A DNA stretch of 10,208 nucleotides from Clostridiaceae bacterium (GTDB lineage Bacteria > Bacillota > Clostridia > Oscillospirales > Acutalibacteraceae), in assembly GCA_904501675.1 (NCBI GenBank), contig CAJGCL010000072.1:1-10208 (forward strand), read 5' to 3'. Position 1 is the first letter of the stretch. Each line of letters opens with the position of its first letter. A model generated the notes under the pieces. The model was given only the letters and a program-made list of their open reading frames with translations. It was not told the DNA's origin and did no database searches. A program made the position numbers and the translations under genes. Below are positions 1 to 5,813 of this stretch, one piece after another.

Positions 1-16
1 CAGTTAATTTTTAATG

Positions 17-2194
17 TTAATCACCTAAAAGGCCGTTGTATCTACCCATCCAGTATGGGAGAAGGTAAATATATGGCATAACGGTTCTCATACCATTAGC
101 GCCTGATGTGCATGGAAGAGCAGCAGCGCGGTTTGCAGATTTTTTGTTGATTTCAATAAACTCTTCAACGCCTGAATCGCAAACAAACTGGTTGCCGTCG
201 TAGTTAACTATAAGGCGCGAGCTATACTCAACAGGGTATTTAAGCTGAGGTGCGCAGCCAAGCTCCTCAGGAGAATAGTCAATTTCAATATCTTTGCGGT
301 AGCTGTTGTAGGTTGGCCAAACAACAAGGTCAAGATTTATTTCTGAAAGAGATTTTGCTGCATTCTCGATATCGCAAGCATTGTTTGTGAGTGAGCCGTA
401 AACAATATTGAAGAATGGCGCACGCTCAATTTTTTCGTAATCATAGTGGTGAGTAAGACCCATTTTGAAAATTTCCTTCTGAGCCTCATTCTCTGTATAC
501 ATAATAAGGTTATATATATTTGTAAAATCAAGCTGGTCATCAATATGAGCAATGTGGAAATCCTCAACCTTATACTGCATACAGTTCATTGCGTAGTGAT
601 GCTTCTGAATGAGCATATCGAAAACCTGATTATACTTTTCATCACCTGTTACATGGTATGTTGTTTTAAGGAATGAAAGAATTTCAAGAGAGTTTGTACC
701 TCTTTCAAAATACCAACGATCATCGTTGTTAAGAAGGTCAGGCTCCCAGTTTGCCCATGTTGTTGGTACGCCGTCAACGTCGCAAAGGTGGAAGTTGTTT
801 TCAATGATATGGTCTGTAATTTTCTTAACAACCTCTGCAATTTTCTTCTTTTCCTTTTTATCTGCAACAAGGTCGTAATACACGCCGTATGCAAAGTAGT
901 GGCCTGTCATTTCGTCGCTGGAGGTTTCTCCGAGCCATTCGCAGTCAGGGTTATCCTTGCAAACGTGCCATTCCTCACGGTTGCCTGTTCCGAAATATTC
1001 GTCATCGCTATATCTTGTTGCTCTTGCGGTGAAGCCTGATTTACCTGTAACCTCGGTAAGCTTAATCATAGCTTCAACTGCTCTTTTAGCGTTCTTTCTT
1101 GCCTCTTCATCCTTCGTTACAGCGTAACGGAAGCACTGGCTTGCGCAATAAAGACCTGTGAAAAGGCCGTCGTTATCTGAGTTTGGAAGCCAGCCTGAAT
1201 CCAAATCACCGTACTTGCGGAGAAGTCTGTCTACCTGATAGCCTTCGTTACGTGTAAAATATTTTACAGTAAGGTCATCAAAATGCTTTGCCTTTTCTGC
1301 AAGAGTCATATATTTTGATGTAATTATGCTGATACCTCTTGGTGTAACAGCGGCAATTGTTCCTTTGTCGGAAACCGCAAGCTTTGTTACAGTTGGGTGC
1401 ATAAGCCAGGCACCATATGAGAAGTAAGAGATTTTACCCTCAACGAGAGTAATAAGACCTGTGTTTGTAGCAAAATATTTTTTTCCGTCTGCAGCAAAGA
1501 ACATATCGTTAAAAGAGCCACTTGGTACTGAATAGAAATCATTGCCATTAAACCAATAATTTCTACCATCGTAAATATTAAGACCTTCGTCTGAGCCTAC
1601 CCATAAATGACCCAGCGCATCTATCTGAAGGCAATTGATTTTTCTGCTCATAACGCCTGTGTTGTCAGGAAGGAGCTCTGCCCAATGACGGCGCTTGCCC
1701 TTCATAGATAAAAGACCTTCAACAGTTGAGCCCACGTAAACTGTTTCAGCGTATTTTGCTTTATTATCAAGAGCAGCAACGCAAACAGTTTCTGATGGAA
1801 GACCAACAACTGCTTTGAATTCGTCATTTTCTGAAAGGAAAAGCGAATCTTCAGTTATAAGCCACAAGGATTTATCCAGGGCAACAGACATATCAACAAC
1901 AGGGGAGTCAAATTCTGCAATTTTCTTTGCTTTGCCGTTTTTAATAGCGTAAAGGTTGTTGCCGTTTGCACTATAAAGCTTGCCGTCTGCAGCGAAGAAT
2001 TTTTCGGCAGAGAAGGAAAGCTTTTTAAGGTTACCGTTATTGTACTCAAAGGTACCTTTTACAGTTGCAATATAAAGAGCTTCACCGCAGAAAGCAACAG
2101 ATGTTACAGACGCAGGGTCAATGCCCTTTTCTGCAGTAAGGAAAACCTTATCGAACTGCTTAAATTCACCAAAATTGAGAGTGTATTTTTTCAT
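17..2194 (-). CDS. Beta-propeller plus (alpha/alpha)-barrel glycosidase-like protein
   Basis: A 725-residue protein with two halves. Residues 1 to about 295 consist of short beta-rich repeats. The clearest (about 188-212) contains the sequence DALGHLWVGSDEGLNIYDG, which matches the Reg_prop (two-component regulator propeller) pattern. Residues about 300-725 are helical and rich in Trp, Tyr, Asp and His (SGWLPNSDNDGLFTGLYC near 333, WLGETSSDEMTGHYFAYGVYY near 420, WANWEPDLLNNDDRW near 480). This resembles six-hairpin or (alpha/alpha)-barrel sugar-processing enzymes such as unsaturated glucuronyl or rhamnogalacturonyl hydrolases. There is no signal peptide or membrane segment, so it is probably cytoplasmic. 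No histidine kinase or HTH domain is attached, unlike typical Reg_prop sensors. The ATG lies 6 bp from an AGGAG (2202-2206 on the minus strand), which supports this start. It diverges from the oxidoreductase gene, suggesting shared control. Family assignment is by motif recognition only; activity and substrate are unknown. Confidence 0.7.
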   Translation of the reverse strand: MKKYTLNFGEFKQFDKVFLTAEKGIDPASVTSVAFCGEALYIATVKGTFEYNNGNLKKLSFSAEKFFAADGKLYSANGNNLYAIKNGKAKKIAEFDSPVVDMSVALDKSLWLITEDSLFLSENDEFKAVVGLPSETVCVAALDNKAKYAETVYVGSTVEGLLSMKGKRRHWAELLPDNTGVMSRKINCLQIDALGHLWVGSDEGLNIYDGRNYWFNGNDFYSVPSGSFNDMFFAADGKKYFATNTGLITLVEGKISYFSYGAWLMHPTVTKLAVSDKGTIAAVTPRGISIITSKYMTLAEKAKHFDDLTVKYFTRNEGYQVDRLLRKYGDLDSGWLPNSDNDGLFTGLYCASQCFRYAVTKDEEARKNAKRAVEAMIKLTEVTGKSGFTARATRYSDDEYFGTGNREEWHVCKDNPDCEWLGETSSDEMTGHYFAYGVYYDLVADKKEKKKIAEVVKKITDHIIENNFHLCDVDGVPTTWANWEPDLLNNDDRWYFERGTNSLEILSFLKTTYHVTGDEKYNQVFDMLIQKHHYAMNCMQYKVEDFHIAHIDDQLDFTNIYNLIMYTENEAQKEIFKMGLTHHYDYEKIERAPFFNIVYGSLTNNACDIENAAKSLSEINLDLVVWPTYNSYRKDIEIDYSPEELGCAPQLKYPVEYSSRLIVNYDGNQFVCDSGVEEFIEINKKSANRAAALPCTSGANGMRTVMPYIYLLPYWMGRYNGLLGD

Positions 2195-2200
2195 AAAACC

Positions 2201-2206
2201 GCTCCT
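2201..2206 (-). promoter_or_regulatory. Ribosome binding site of the propeller gene
   Basis: On the minus strand the sequence reads AGGAGC, placed about 6-7 bases before the ATG at 2194. Spacing and match are good and confirm the start. Confidence 0.7.
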
Positions 2207-2233
2207 GAATATGTAAATATTTTTATCCTTTCA

Positions 2234-2262
2234 AGTGTAACATAAAATAATCTGTTTGTCGA
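2234..2262 (-). promoter_or_regulatory. Promoter of the propeller gene (extended -10)
   Basis: Minus strand: a -35-like TCGACA (2257-2262), a 17-bp spacer and a -10-like TACACT (2234-2239) preceded by TGT, an extended -10 element. The predicted transcript starts near 2227 and leaves a leader of about 33 bases containing the ribosome binding site. The hexamers are imperfect, but spacing and the TGn element support the call. Confidence 0.5.
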
Positions 2263-2384
2263 TAGGTGCACCGAAACAATACAGTGTTCCTTTTGCAAAA
2301 CATTATAGACGGAGCATTTATAATCTTTTCAACTGCGGTGGTAACTACACAAAAAGAAGAACAAATATTGCTACAAGTTGTATA

Positions 2385-2412
2385 TTTACTTTTAATTGCG
2401 CTTTGATATAAT
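2385..2412 (+). promoter_or_regulatory. Promoter of the Gfo/Idh/MocA gene
   Basis: A perfect -10 TATAAT (2407-2412) is preceded by TGA, giving an extended -10. A weak -35 TTTACT (2385-2390) lies 16 bp upstream. The predicted start near 2419 gives a leader of about 33 bases. Just upstream of the -35 is a perfect 11-bp odd palindrome, TACAAGTTGTA (2372-2382), which could be an operator half or full site; that part is inference. Confidence 0.6.
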
Positions 2413-2437
2413 GAGAACAGGAAATTTATTTACCTAT

Positions 2438-2443
2438 AGGAGG
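2438..2443 (+). promoter_or_regulatory. Ribosome binding site that decides the oxidoreductase start
   Basis: A full AGGAGG is followed by two in-frame ATGs. The first (2446) is only 2 bases away and the second (2452) is 8 bases away. The second is the better start by spacing. Confidence 0.8.
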
Positions 2444-2451
2444 AAATGAAT

Positions 2452-3513
2452 ATGTCAAAATTAAAAATTGCACTTATCGGTAATGGTGGTATCTGCCGTG
2501 GATGCCACGTTGAGAATTATTATGAGGACGACAGAGTAGAGGTTGTAGCCTTCTGCGATATTATTGAAGAGAGAGCAGTTGCACTAAGGGATAAATACTA
2601 CCCAAATGCAGCGGTATATACAGATTATAAAGAGCTCTTAAAGGATGAGAGCATAGACGCTGTTGATATTTGCACACCAAACTATCTTCATTCCATAATC
2701 GCTGTTGATGCATTCAAGGCAGGTAAGCACGTATTATGCGAAAAGCCTGATGCAATTGACGTTACAGAGGTTCTTAAAATGAAAAATGCCGCTGACGAGG
2801 CAGGCAAGGTGCTTATGGTTATCAGAAACAACCGTTTTGCTACAGCATCACAGTACGCAAAGAAATTTGTTGAAGACGGAAAAATGGGCGAAATCTATTG
2901 CGGCCGTTGCGGTTGGCAGAGACGCAGAGGTATCCCGGGCAAAGGCGGATGGTTCACAACAAAGGCTCAGTCAGGTGGCGGACCACTTATTGACCTTGGC
3001 GTTCATATGATAGACCTTGCAGTGTGGCTTATGGGCAACCCAACTCCTGTTGCGGTAAGTGCAAATACATATACTAAATTTGCAGATAATGATACAAGCG
3101 ACTCTGTAAATTCCAAATTCGGAGACGCTAATGCTGAAGGTACATTTGACGTTGAAGATCTTGCAATGGGTATGATTCGTTTTGATAATGGTGCCGTTCT
3201 TCAGATAGAATTCAGTTGGGCATCAAACATCAAGGAAGAAAACAGATTTGTGGAGCTCCGTGGTACAAAGGCAGGTCTTAAATGGAAAGAGAACCAGGTT
3301 GAGTTCTTCACCGAGGAAGATGGTCAGCTTCTTGATATTGCACCAAGAGGTAAAATGGATTCAAATGGACACAAGCATAATATCCGCAATTTCATCGACG
3401 TTCTTACCGAGGGTGTAGAACCTGTTTTCAAGCCTTCTCAGGGTGTTGATATGATCAAAATTCTCTGCGCAATATATGAGTCAGCAGAAAAGGGAAGAGA
3501 AATTCTTCTTTAA
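2452..3513 (+). CDS. Gfo/Idh/MocA family NAD(P)-dependent oxidoreductase
   Basis: A 353-residue protein, the normal length for this family of sugar, inositol and uronate dehydrogenases. The N-terminal Rossmann fold starts with KIALIGNGGICRGCH (about residues 5-19), and D36 at the end of the second strand (VVAFCD) is placed to bind the cofactor ribose. VDICTPNYLH and HVLCEKP (EKP at about 97-99) are the standard cofactor and active-site motifs. The C-terminal half carries GGGPLIDLGVHMIDL, in which D181 and H185 match the catalytic Asp/His pair known from inositol dehydrogenase-type members. No signal peptide is present, so it is cytoplasmic. The start was set at 2452 rather than 2446 because of ribosome-binding-site spacing. 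It has its own extended -10 promoter and diverges from the propeller/barrel gene. A joint role in breaking down a sugar or uronate is plausible. The substrate cannot be read from sequence. Confidence 0.92.
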   Translation: MSKLKIALIGNGGICRGCHVENYYEDDRVEVVAFCDIIEERAVALRDKYYPNAAVYTDYKELLKDESIDAVDICTPNYLHSIIAVDAFKAGKHVLCEKPDAIDVTEVLKMKNAADEAGKVLMVIRNNRFATASQYAKKFVEDGKMGEIYCGRCGWQRRRGIPGKGGWFTTKAQSGGGPLIDLGVHMIDLAVWLMGNPTPVAVSANTYTKFADNDTSDSVNSKFGDANAEGTFDVEDLAMGMIRFDNGAVLQIEFSWASNIKEENRFVELRGTKAGLKWKENQVEFFTEEDGQLLDIAPRGKMDSNGHKHNIRNFIDVLTEGVEPVFKPSQGVDMIKILCAIYESAEKGREILL

Positions 3514-3537
3514 TTGAATTTATAATATGCGAATTAG

Positions 3538-3570
3538 AAAAAGAGCCTCGCTATTGCGAAGCTCTTTTTT
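3538..3570. terminator. Bidirectional terminator hairpin (repeat unit A)
   Basis: A 14-bp stem (3538-3551 with 3556-3569, one non-Watson-Crick position) with a TATT loop. It has A-runs on one arm and a T6 run (3565-3570) on the other, so it can terminate both the oxidoreductase gene on the plus strand and transcription arriving on the minus strand. The odd position is a C-A mismatch on the plus strand but a G-U pair on the minus strand. Confidence 0.8.
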
Positions 3571-3590
3571 GGTGCGAGAGATGGGACTGG
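3570..3590 (-). pseudogene. tRNA-Leu 3' tail remnant A
   Basis: The plus strand reads TGGTGCGAGAGATGGGACTGG. On the minus strand this is the 3' end of a tRNA: half of the T arm, the acceptor strand CTCTCGC, the discriminator A and an encoded CCA. It matches the intact tRNA-Leu at 7375-7458 for its first 19 bases apart from one C-to-T change. The rest of the tRNA is absent. As in the intact gene, a terminator hairpin follows directly on the minus strand. Confidence 0.65.
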
Positions 3591-3733
3591 CCGTCTGTGG
3601 CGGCTACGCCTTGCATACTATCCGCTCGGCGACCCAAATCCTGCGGATTTCGGTACCCGCCTCCCGCTCCTCGCTAAAAACAGTCCACCGGACTGTTTTC
3701 TTAACGCTCAGACCCTCTCGGGTCCAAGTCCCG
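3583..3733 (-). repeat. GC-rich foldable core of repeat unit A
   Basis: About 150 bp closed by inverted ends, GGGACTGG (3583-3590) and CCAAGTCCC (3724-3732), which pair with one bulge and resemble a T arm in both orientations. Inside are several small perfect hairpins: AAATCC/GGATTT, AAAACAGTCC/GGACTGTTTT with a 3-base loop, and GACCC/GGGTC (3711-3724). On the minus strand the last has the loop GAGA, a GNRA-type tetraloop. No credible protein is encoded. It could be a structured RNA, a MITE-like palindromic element or decayed tRNA sequence. Confidence 0.45.
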
Positions 3734-3748
3734 TTTTTATCATAACGA

Positions 3749-3786
3749 AAAAACAGAGTCCACACGGTTGTGTGAACTCTGTTTTT
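3749..3786 (-). terminator. Terminator hairpin of repeat unit B
   Basis: A 17-bp stem (3749-3765 with 3770-3786) with a four-base loop. On the minus strand it directly follows a tRNA CCA tail and ends in a T run. The single irregular position is a G-U pair on the minus strand and a C-A mismatch on the plus strand, so minus-strand function is favoured. Its inner arm (GAGTCCACAC / GTGTGAAC) is shared with the unit C hairpin, so the two are duplicates. Confidence 0.7.
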
Positions 3787-3807
3787 GGTGCGAGAGACGG
3801 GACCTGA
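3786..3807 (-). pseudogene. tRNA-Leu 3' tail remnant B
   Basis: The plus-strand sequence TGGTGCGAGAGACGGGAC is identical to the 3' end of the intact tRNA-Leu at 7375, and CTGA follows where the intact gene has TTGA. On the minus strand it carries the acceptor strand, discriminator A and CCA and runs directly into a terminator. No 5' acceptor half, D arm or anticodon arm is found nearby, so it cannot be a working tRNA. Confidence 0.65.
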
Positions 3808-3878
3808 CGGCGTCGCTACGCTTTGCCGTCAGAACGGCAACGATTGTGTTCGCCTTCGGCGAGGGGGGGTCAAGTCCC
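3799..3878 (-). repeat. Foldable core of repeat unit B
   Basis: An 80-bp segment closed by GGGACCTGAC (3799-3808) and GTCAAGTCCC (3869-3878). These pair over 10 positions, with one irregular position that is G-U only on the minus strand. Inner hairpins are TTGCCGT/ACGGCAA (3823-3840) and CGCC/GGCG with a three-base loop near 3851. It shares the pattern GCTACGC-Y-TTGC with unit A near the same relative place, which supports common descent. Confidence 0.45.
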
Positions 3879-3898
3879 TACCCATTTTCTGACAACAA

Positions 3899-3934
3899 AA
3901 AAATGAGTCCACACTGATGTGTGAACCCATTTTT
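3899..3934 (-). terminator. Terminator hairpin of repeat unit C
   Basis: A 16-bp stem (3899-3914 with 3919-3934) with a four-base loop and a T run on the minus strand. Both irregular positions are A-C mismatches on the plus strand and G-U pairs on the minus strand. It is clearly related to the unit B hairpin. Confidence 0.7.
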
Positions 3935-3956
3935 GGTGCGAGAGACGGGACTTGAA
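3934..3956 (-). pseudogene. tRNA-Leu 3' tail remnant C (candidate attachment site)
   Basis: This is the longest of the copies. The 23 bases are identical to 7375-7397 of the intact tRNA-Leu, or 25 bases if the two preceding T's are counted. They cover CCA, discriminator, acceptor strand, half the T stem and the T loop up to TTCAA, and then identity stops abruptly. This is what an attL/attR core at a tRNA 3' end looks like. It lies at the left edge of the AT-rich block that carries the toxin-antitoxin genes. Confidence 0.55.
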
Positions 3957-4235
3957 GGGCTGGAAAACTCAAAACTCCTACAAAATCAAGGTTTTCTTTC
4001 AAGGAACAAAGTCCTGCCCAAAAGCAAAATAAATATTTTCACAACACCTCAAAATCCCCAAACTAATTCCCTAAAAATGCCCGAATCTCAAACGAAAATT
4101 TGCGCTTTTTCCTTGTGTTTTATAGGCTTTTCTTTGCGAGAGATGGGATGTGGGGATGTTGCGGAGTATGGGCGGAAAAAGACCTCGAACACAAGGAAAT
4201 TGAAAGGCAAAGTTTATACATTTTGTTGTAAAAAA
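3957..4235. other. Non-coding stretch between tail C and the toxin-antitoxin promoter
   Basis: No convincing gene is present. A 117-codon open frame starting at 3921 is an artefact of reading antisense through tRNA tails. Composition shifts here from the GC-rich repeat cores to AT-rich sequence. The only structure seen is the inverted repeat at 4108-4199. Confidence 0.5.
4108..4199. repeat. 12-bp inverted repeat around a fourth, weak tRNA-tail copy (D)
   Basis: TTTCCTTGTGTT (4108-4119) and AACACAAGGAAA (4188-4199) are perfect inverted copies separated by 68 bp. AGG/CCT and CTTTT/AAAAG extend the pairing inward with small bulges. Inside lies GCGAGAGATGGGA (4136-4148), identical to the corresponding bases of tail A but lacking the TGGT of an encoded CCA. 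It could be a small palindromic element or a decayed repeat unit. Confidence 0.4.
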
Positions 4236-4236
4236 T

Positions 4237-4253
4237 ATTACCTTTTTGGTAAT
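4237..4253 (+). promoter_or_regulatory. Candidate operator upstream of the toxin-antitoxin promoter
   Basis: ATTACC and GGTAAT form a 6-bp inverted repeat with a TTTTT spacer, ending 8 bp before the -35. HigA-type antitoxins usually repress their own operon by binding such dyads. The assignment here is inference from position. Confidence 0.35.
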
Positions 4254-4261
4254 TATTTTTG

Positions 4262-4290
4262 TTTACACACATAAAAAAACATGATATTAT
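4262..4290 (+). promoter_or_regulatory. Promoter of the toxin-antitoxin operon
   Basis: TTTACA (4262-4267), a 17-bp spacer and TATTAT (4285-4290) preceded by TGA. This is a strong sigma-A promoter with an extended -10. The predicted start is near 4297, about 33 bases before the toxin ATG. Confidence 0.7.
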
Positions 4291-4329
4291 ATATATGAAA
4301 ATCCGGGAAGGTGGGTGTAAAACTCTTTA

Positions 4330-4683
4330 ATGGAGATAAAATATAAGAATAATAAAACGGAAAAACAATGTACCGATTTGACATACGCTAAGCGACAATT
4401 TAATGACAATGTTGCAACTTTATTACTTTCTAGAATAAACTTTATTGAGAGTGCAAAGAGTTTTGCAGATATTGTTAATAACCCTGCATTTCATTTCCAT
4501 GGACTTTCAGGAAAACTCCAAGGGCTATATGCTATAGATTTAGGCAGAAAGCTAGGATTTAGATTAATAATAGAGCCACTAAATGAAAATGAAGAATCAC
4601 TGAAAAAAGAAAAAGATATAGAAAAACTAAAACAGTGTACAAAAGTTGTAATAGTGGTGGAGGTGACTAATCATTATGAATAA
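4330..4683 (+). CDS. higB: HigB-like toxin of the RelE superfamily
   Basis: A 117-residue protein whose fold-defining pattern matches HigB/plasmid-maintenance killer proteins: a helical start, then FHGLSGKLQGLYAIDLGRKL (57-76) leading to FRLIIEP and a closing strand VVIVVEVTNHYE. RelE-family toxins of this type cleave mRNA at the ribosome. The protein is slightly longer than classical HigB (about 90-110 residues) because of a charged insert at about 85-102. The upstream in-frame TAA at 4318 rules out a longer protein, so ATG 4330 is the first possible start. The nearest Shine-Dalgarno-like bases, AAGGTGG (4308-4314), are 15 bases away, so initiation may be weak. The gene overlaps the antitoxin gene by 8 bases, toxin first, which is the order typical of higBA rather than relBE. 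Function is assigned from family pattern plus context. Confidence 0.8.
   Translation: MEIKYKNNKTEKQCTDLTYAKRQFNDNVATLLLSRINFIESAKSFADIVNNPAFHFHGLSGKLQGLYAIDLGRKLGFRLIIEPLNENEESLKKEKDIEKLKQCTKVVIVVEVTNHYE
4659..4666 (+). promoter_or_regulatory. Strong ribosome binding site for the antitoxin, inside the toxin gene
   Basis: GGAGGTGA lies 9 bases before the antitoxin ATG (4676) and within the 3' end of the toxin frame. It is much stronger than the toxin's own site, consistent with antitoxin being made in excess. Confidence 0.75.
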
Positions 4684-5764
4684 TAAAGAATATGAAAATA
4701 TTATAGCGTTTCACCCTGGTTTTTATATTGAAGAAATAATTGAAGAGTTAGGAATGAGCCAAGAAGAGTTTGCAAAGAGATTAGATGTATCGGCTAAAAC
4801 TATCAGTAAATTAGTTAATGCATTAATTCCCTTGTCTGATGATTTGGCAGATAGAATATCCGTAATGTTGGGAATAAGTGCAGAAACATTCATTAATTTG
4901 CAAAAAACATATGATTTGAAAGTTTTAGAAATTGAGAGAGCAGAAAAACTTAAAGAGCAAAGAGATATAATTAAAAATATTGATTATACCTATTTTGTTA
5001 ATCATAAAATTTTACCACCTGCAAAGAATGTAGTTGAAAAAATACAGCGTCTTTGTTCTTTTCTTATAGTAAGCGATTTGTCTGTTTTGAAAAAACCAGA
5101 CTTAGTAGCTAGTTTTAGAACAACCGTTCAAACGGTAACAGAAAAAAATATAATAAATGCAAATGTGTGGTTACAAACAGCTTTTAATTTTGGTGTCAAA
5201 AAAGATGTGAAAAGCTTTAATGAGAAGAAATTACGTGATGCAATACCACGGATACGTAAAATGACTTTAATGCCTCCAGAAAAATTCTTACCTGAATTAG
5301 AGAAGATATTTTGTGAGTGTGGAGTCGCATTTGTTTTATTACCCTCATTAAAAAATTGCGGAGTCAATGGGGCGGTTAAGTGGTGCGATGAAAAAGTTAT
5401 ATTAGCAATAAATGATAGAACTATGTATGCTGATATCTTTTGGTTTTCGTTATTCCACGAGATAGGACACATTTTGCAAAAGAAAAAAACAAAAGTAATA
5501 ATAAGCGACAAAACGCTATCTCAAACTAGCGAGGATTTAGAAAAAGAAGCAGACCAATTTGCTAGGGATGTTTTATTACCACAGGATGAGTATGAAGCTT
5601 TTTTAAATTGTGGACCGCACGGTTTCACATATGATAGGATATGTTTTTATGCAAGAAAAATGGAAATTCATCCTGGAATAATAATTGGACGTCTACAACA
5701 CGATGGATATATTCCGTTTTCAAGATTTACAAACAGAAGAGTTAAATATCAAATAATTATGTAA
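4676..5764 (+). CDS. higA: HigA-type antitoxin fused to an ImmA/IrrE metallopeptidase domain
   Basis: A 362-residue protein. Residues about 12-75 form an XRE-type helix-turn-helix beginning with HPGFYIEEIIEELGMSQEEF and continuing AKRLDVSAKTISKLVN, the characteristic start of HigA-family antitoxins. Residues about 200-350 are an ImmA/IrrE (PF06114-like) zinc peptidase: FHEIGH with the HExxH motif at 261-265, and the downstream EADQFARDVLLP (E291), where the third zinc ligand is expected. Classical HigA is only about 100 residues, so this is the long two-domain form. The HTH presumably binds the operon's own promoter and neutralises the toxin. The peptidase might cleave the antitoxin or another regulator, as ImmA does to ImmR, but no target is visible. 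Its start overlaps the toxin stop by 8 bases, so translation is likely coupled. All predicted catalytic residues are present. Confidence 0.88.
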   Translation: MNNKEYENIIAFHPGFYIEEIIEELGMSQEEFAKRLDVSAKTISKLVNALIPLSDDLADRISVMLGISAETFINLQKTYDLKVLEIERAEKLKEQRDIIKNIDYTYFVNHKILPPAKNVVEKIQRLCSFLIVSDLSVLKKPDLVASFRTTVQTVTEKNIINANVWLQTAFNFGVKKDVKSFNEKKLRDAIPRIRKMTLMPPEKFLPELEKIFCECGVAFVLLPSLKNCGVNGAVKWCDEKVILAINDRTMYADIFWFSLFHEIGHILQKKKTKVIISDKTLSQTSEDLEKEADQFARDVLLPQDEYEAFLNCGPHGFTYDRICFYARKMEIHPGIIIGRLQHDGYIPFSRFTNRRVKYQIIM

Positions 5765-5769
5765 AGGAT

Positions 5770-5813
5770 AACCCGTAACATTCACAATGAGTGTTACGGG
5801 TTACTTTTATTCA
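5770..5813 (+). terminator. Rho-independent terminator of the toxin-antitoxin operon
   Basis: A 15-bp stem (5770-5784 with 5788-5802) with a CAA loop and one T-G wobble, then ACTTTTATT. The wobble is valid on the plus strand (A-C mismatch on the minus strand), matching its use by the rightward operon. It lies between two converging genes and its tail overlaps the stop codon of the leftward gene. The minus-strand tail is poor in T's. Confidence 0.8.

Noticed and set aside
2273..2290. GAAACA-N6-TGTTCC imperfect dyad upstream of the propeller gene promoter
   Set aside because: One arm mismatch, and no second copy was found at the other promoters; too weak to call an operator.
3527..3745. 72-codon open frame on the plus strand containing LVREMGL
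   Set aside because: It reads antisense through a tRNA tail and terminator hairpins; frames with VRETGLE-like peptides are a known artefact of tRNA 3' ends. No ribosome binding site and no protein-like composition.
3570..3956. Additional functional tRNA genes
   Set aside because: Only the 3' tail is present in each case; no matching 5' acceptor strand GCGAGAG, D arm or anticodon arm on the minus strand within a plausible distance.
3538..4148. Regularly recurring repeats suggesting a CRISPR array
   Set aside because: Only three or four copies, intervals of about 216, 148 and 200 bp, and repeats explained by tRNA tails; no cas genes.
3921..4274. 117-codon open frame on the plus strand
   Set aside because: Starts inside the unit C hairpin, contains two tRNA-tail peptides (VRETGLEG, LREMGCG), overlaps the palindrome and the toxin-antitoxin promoter, and has no ribosome binding site.
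5128..5511. 127-codon open frame on the minus strand opposite the antitoxin gene
   Set aside because: Shadow of a well-supported HTH/ImmA gene; no start signals.
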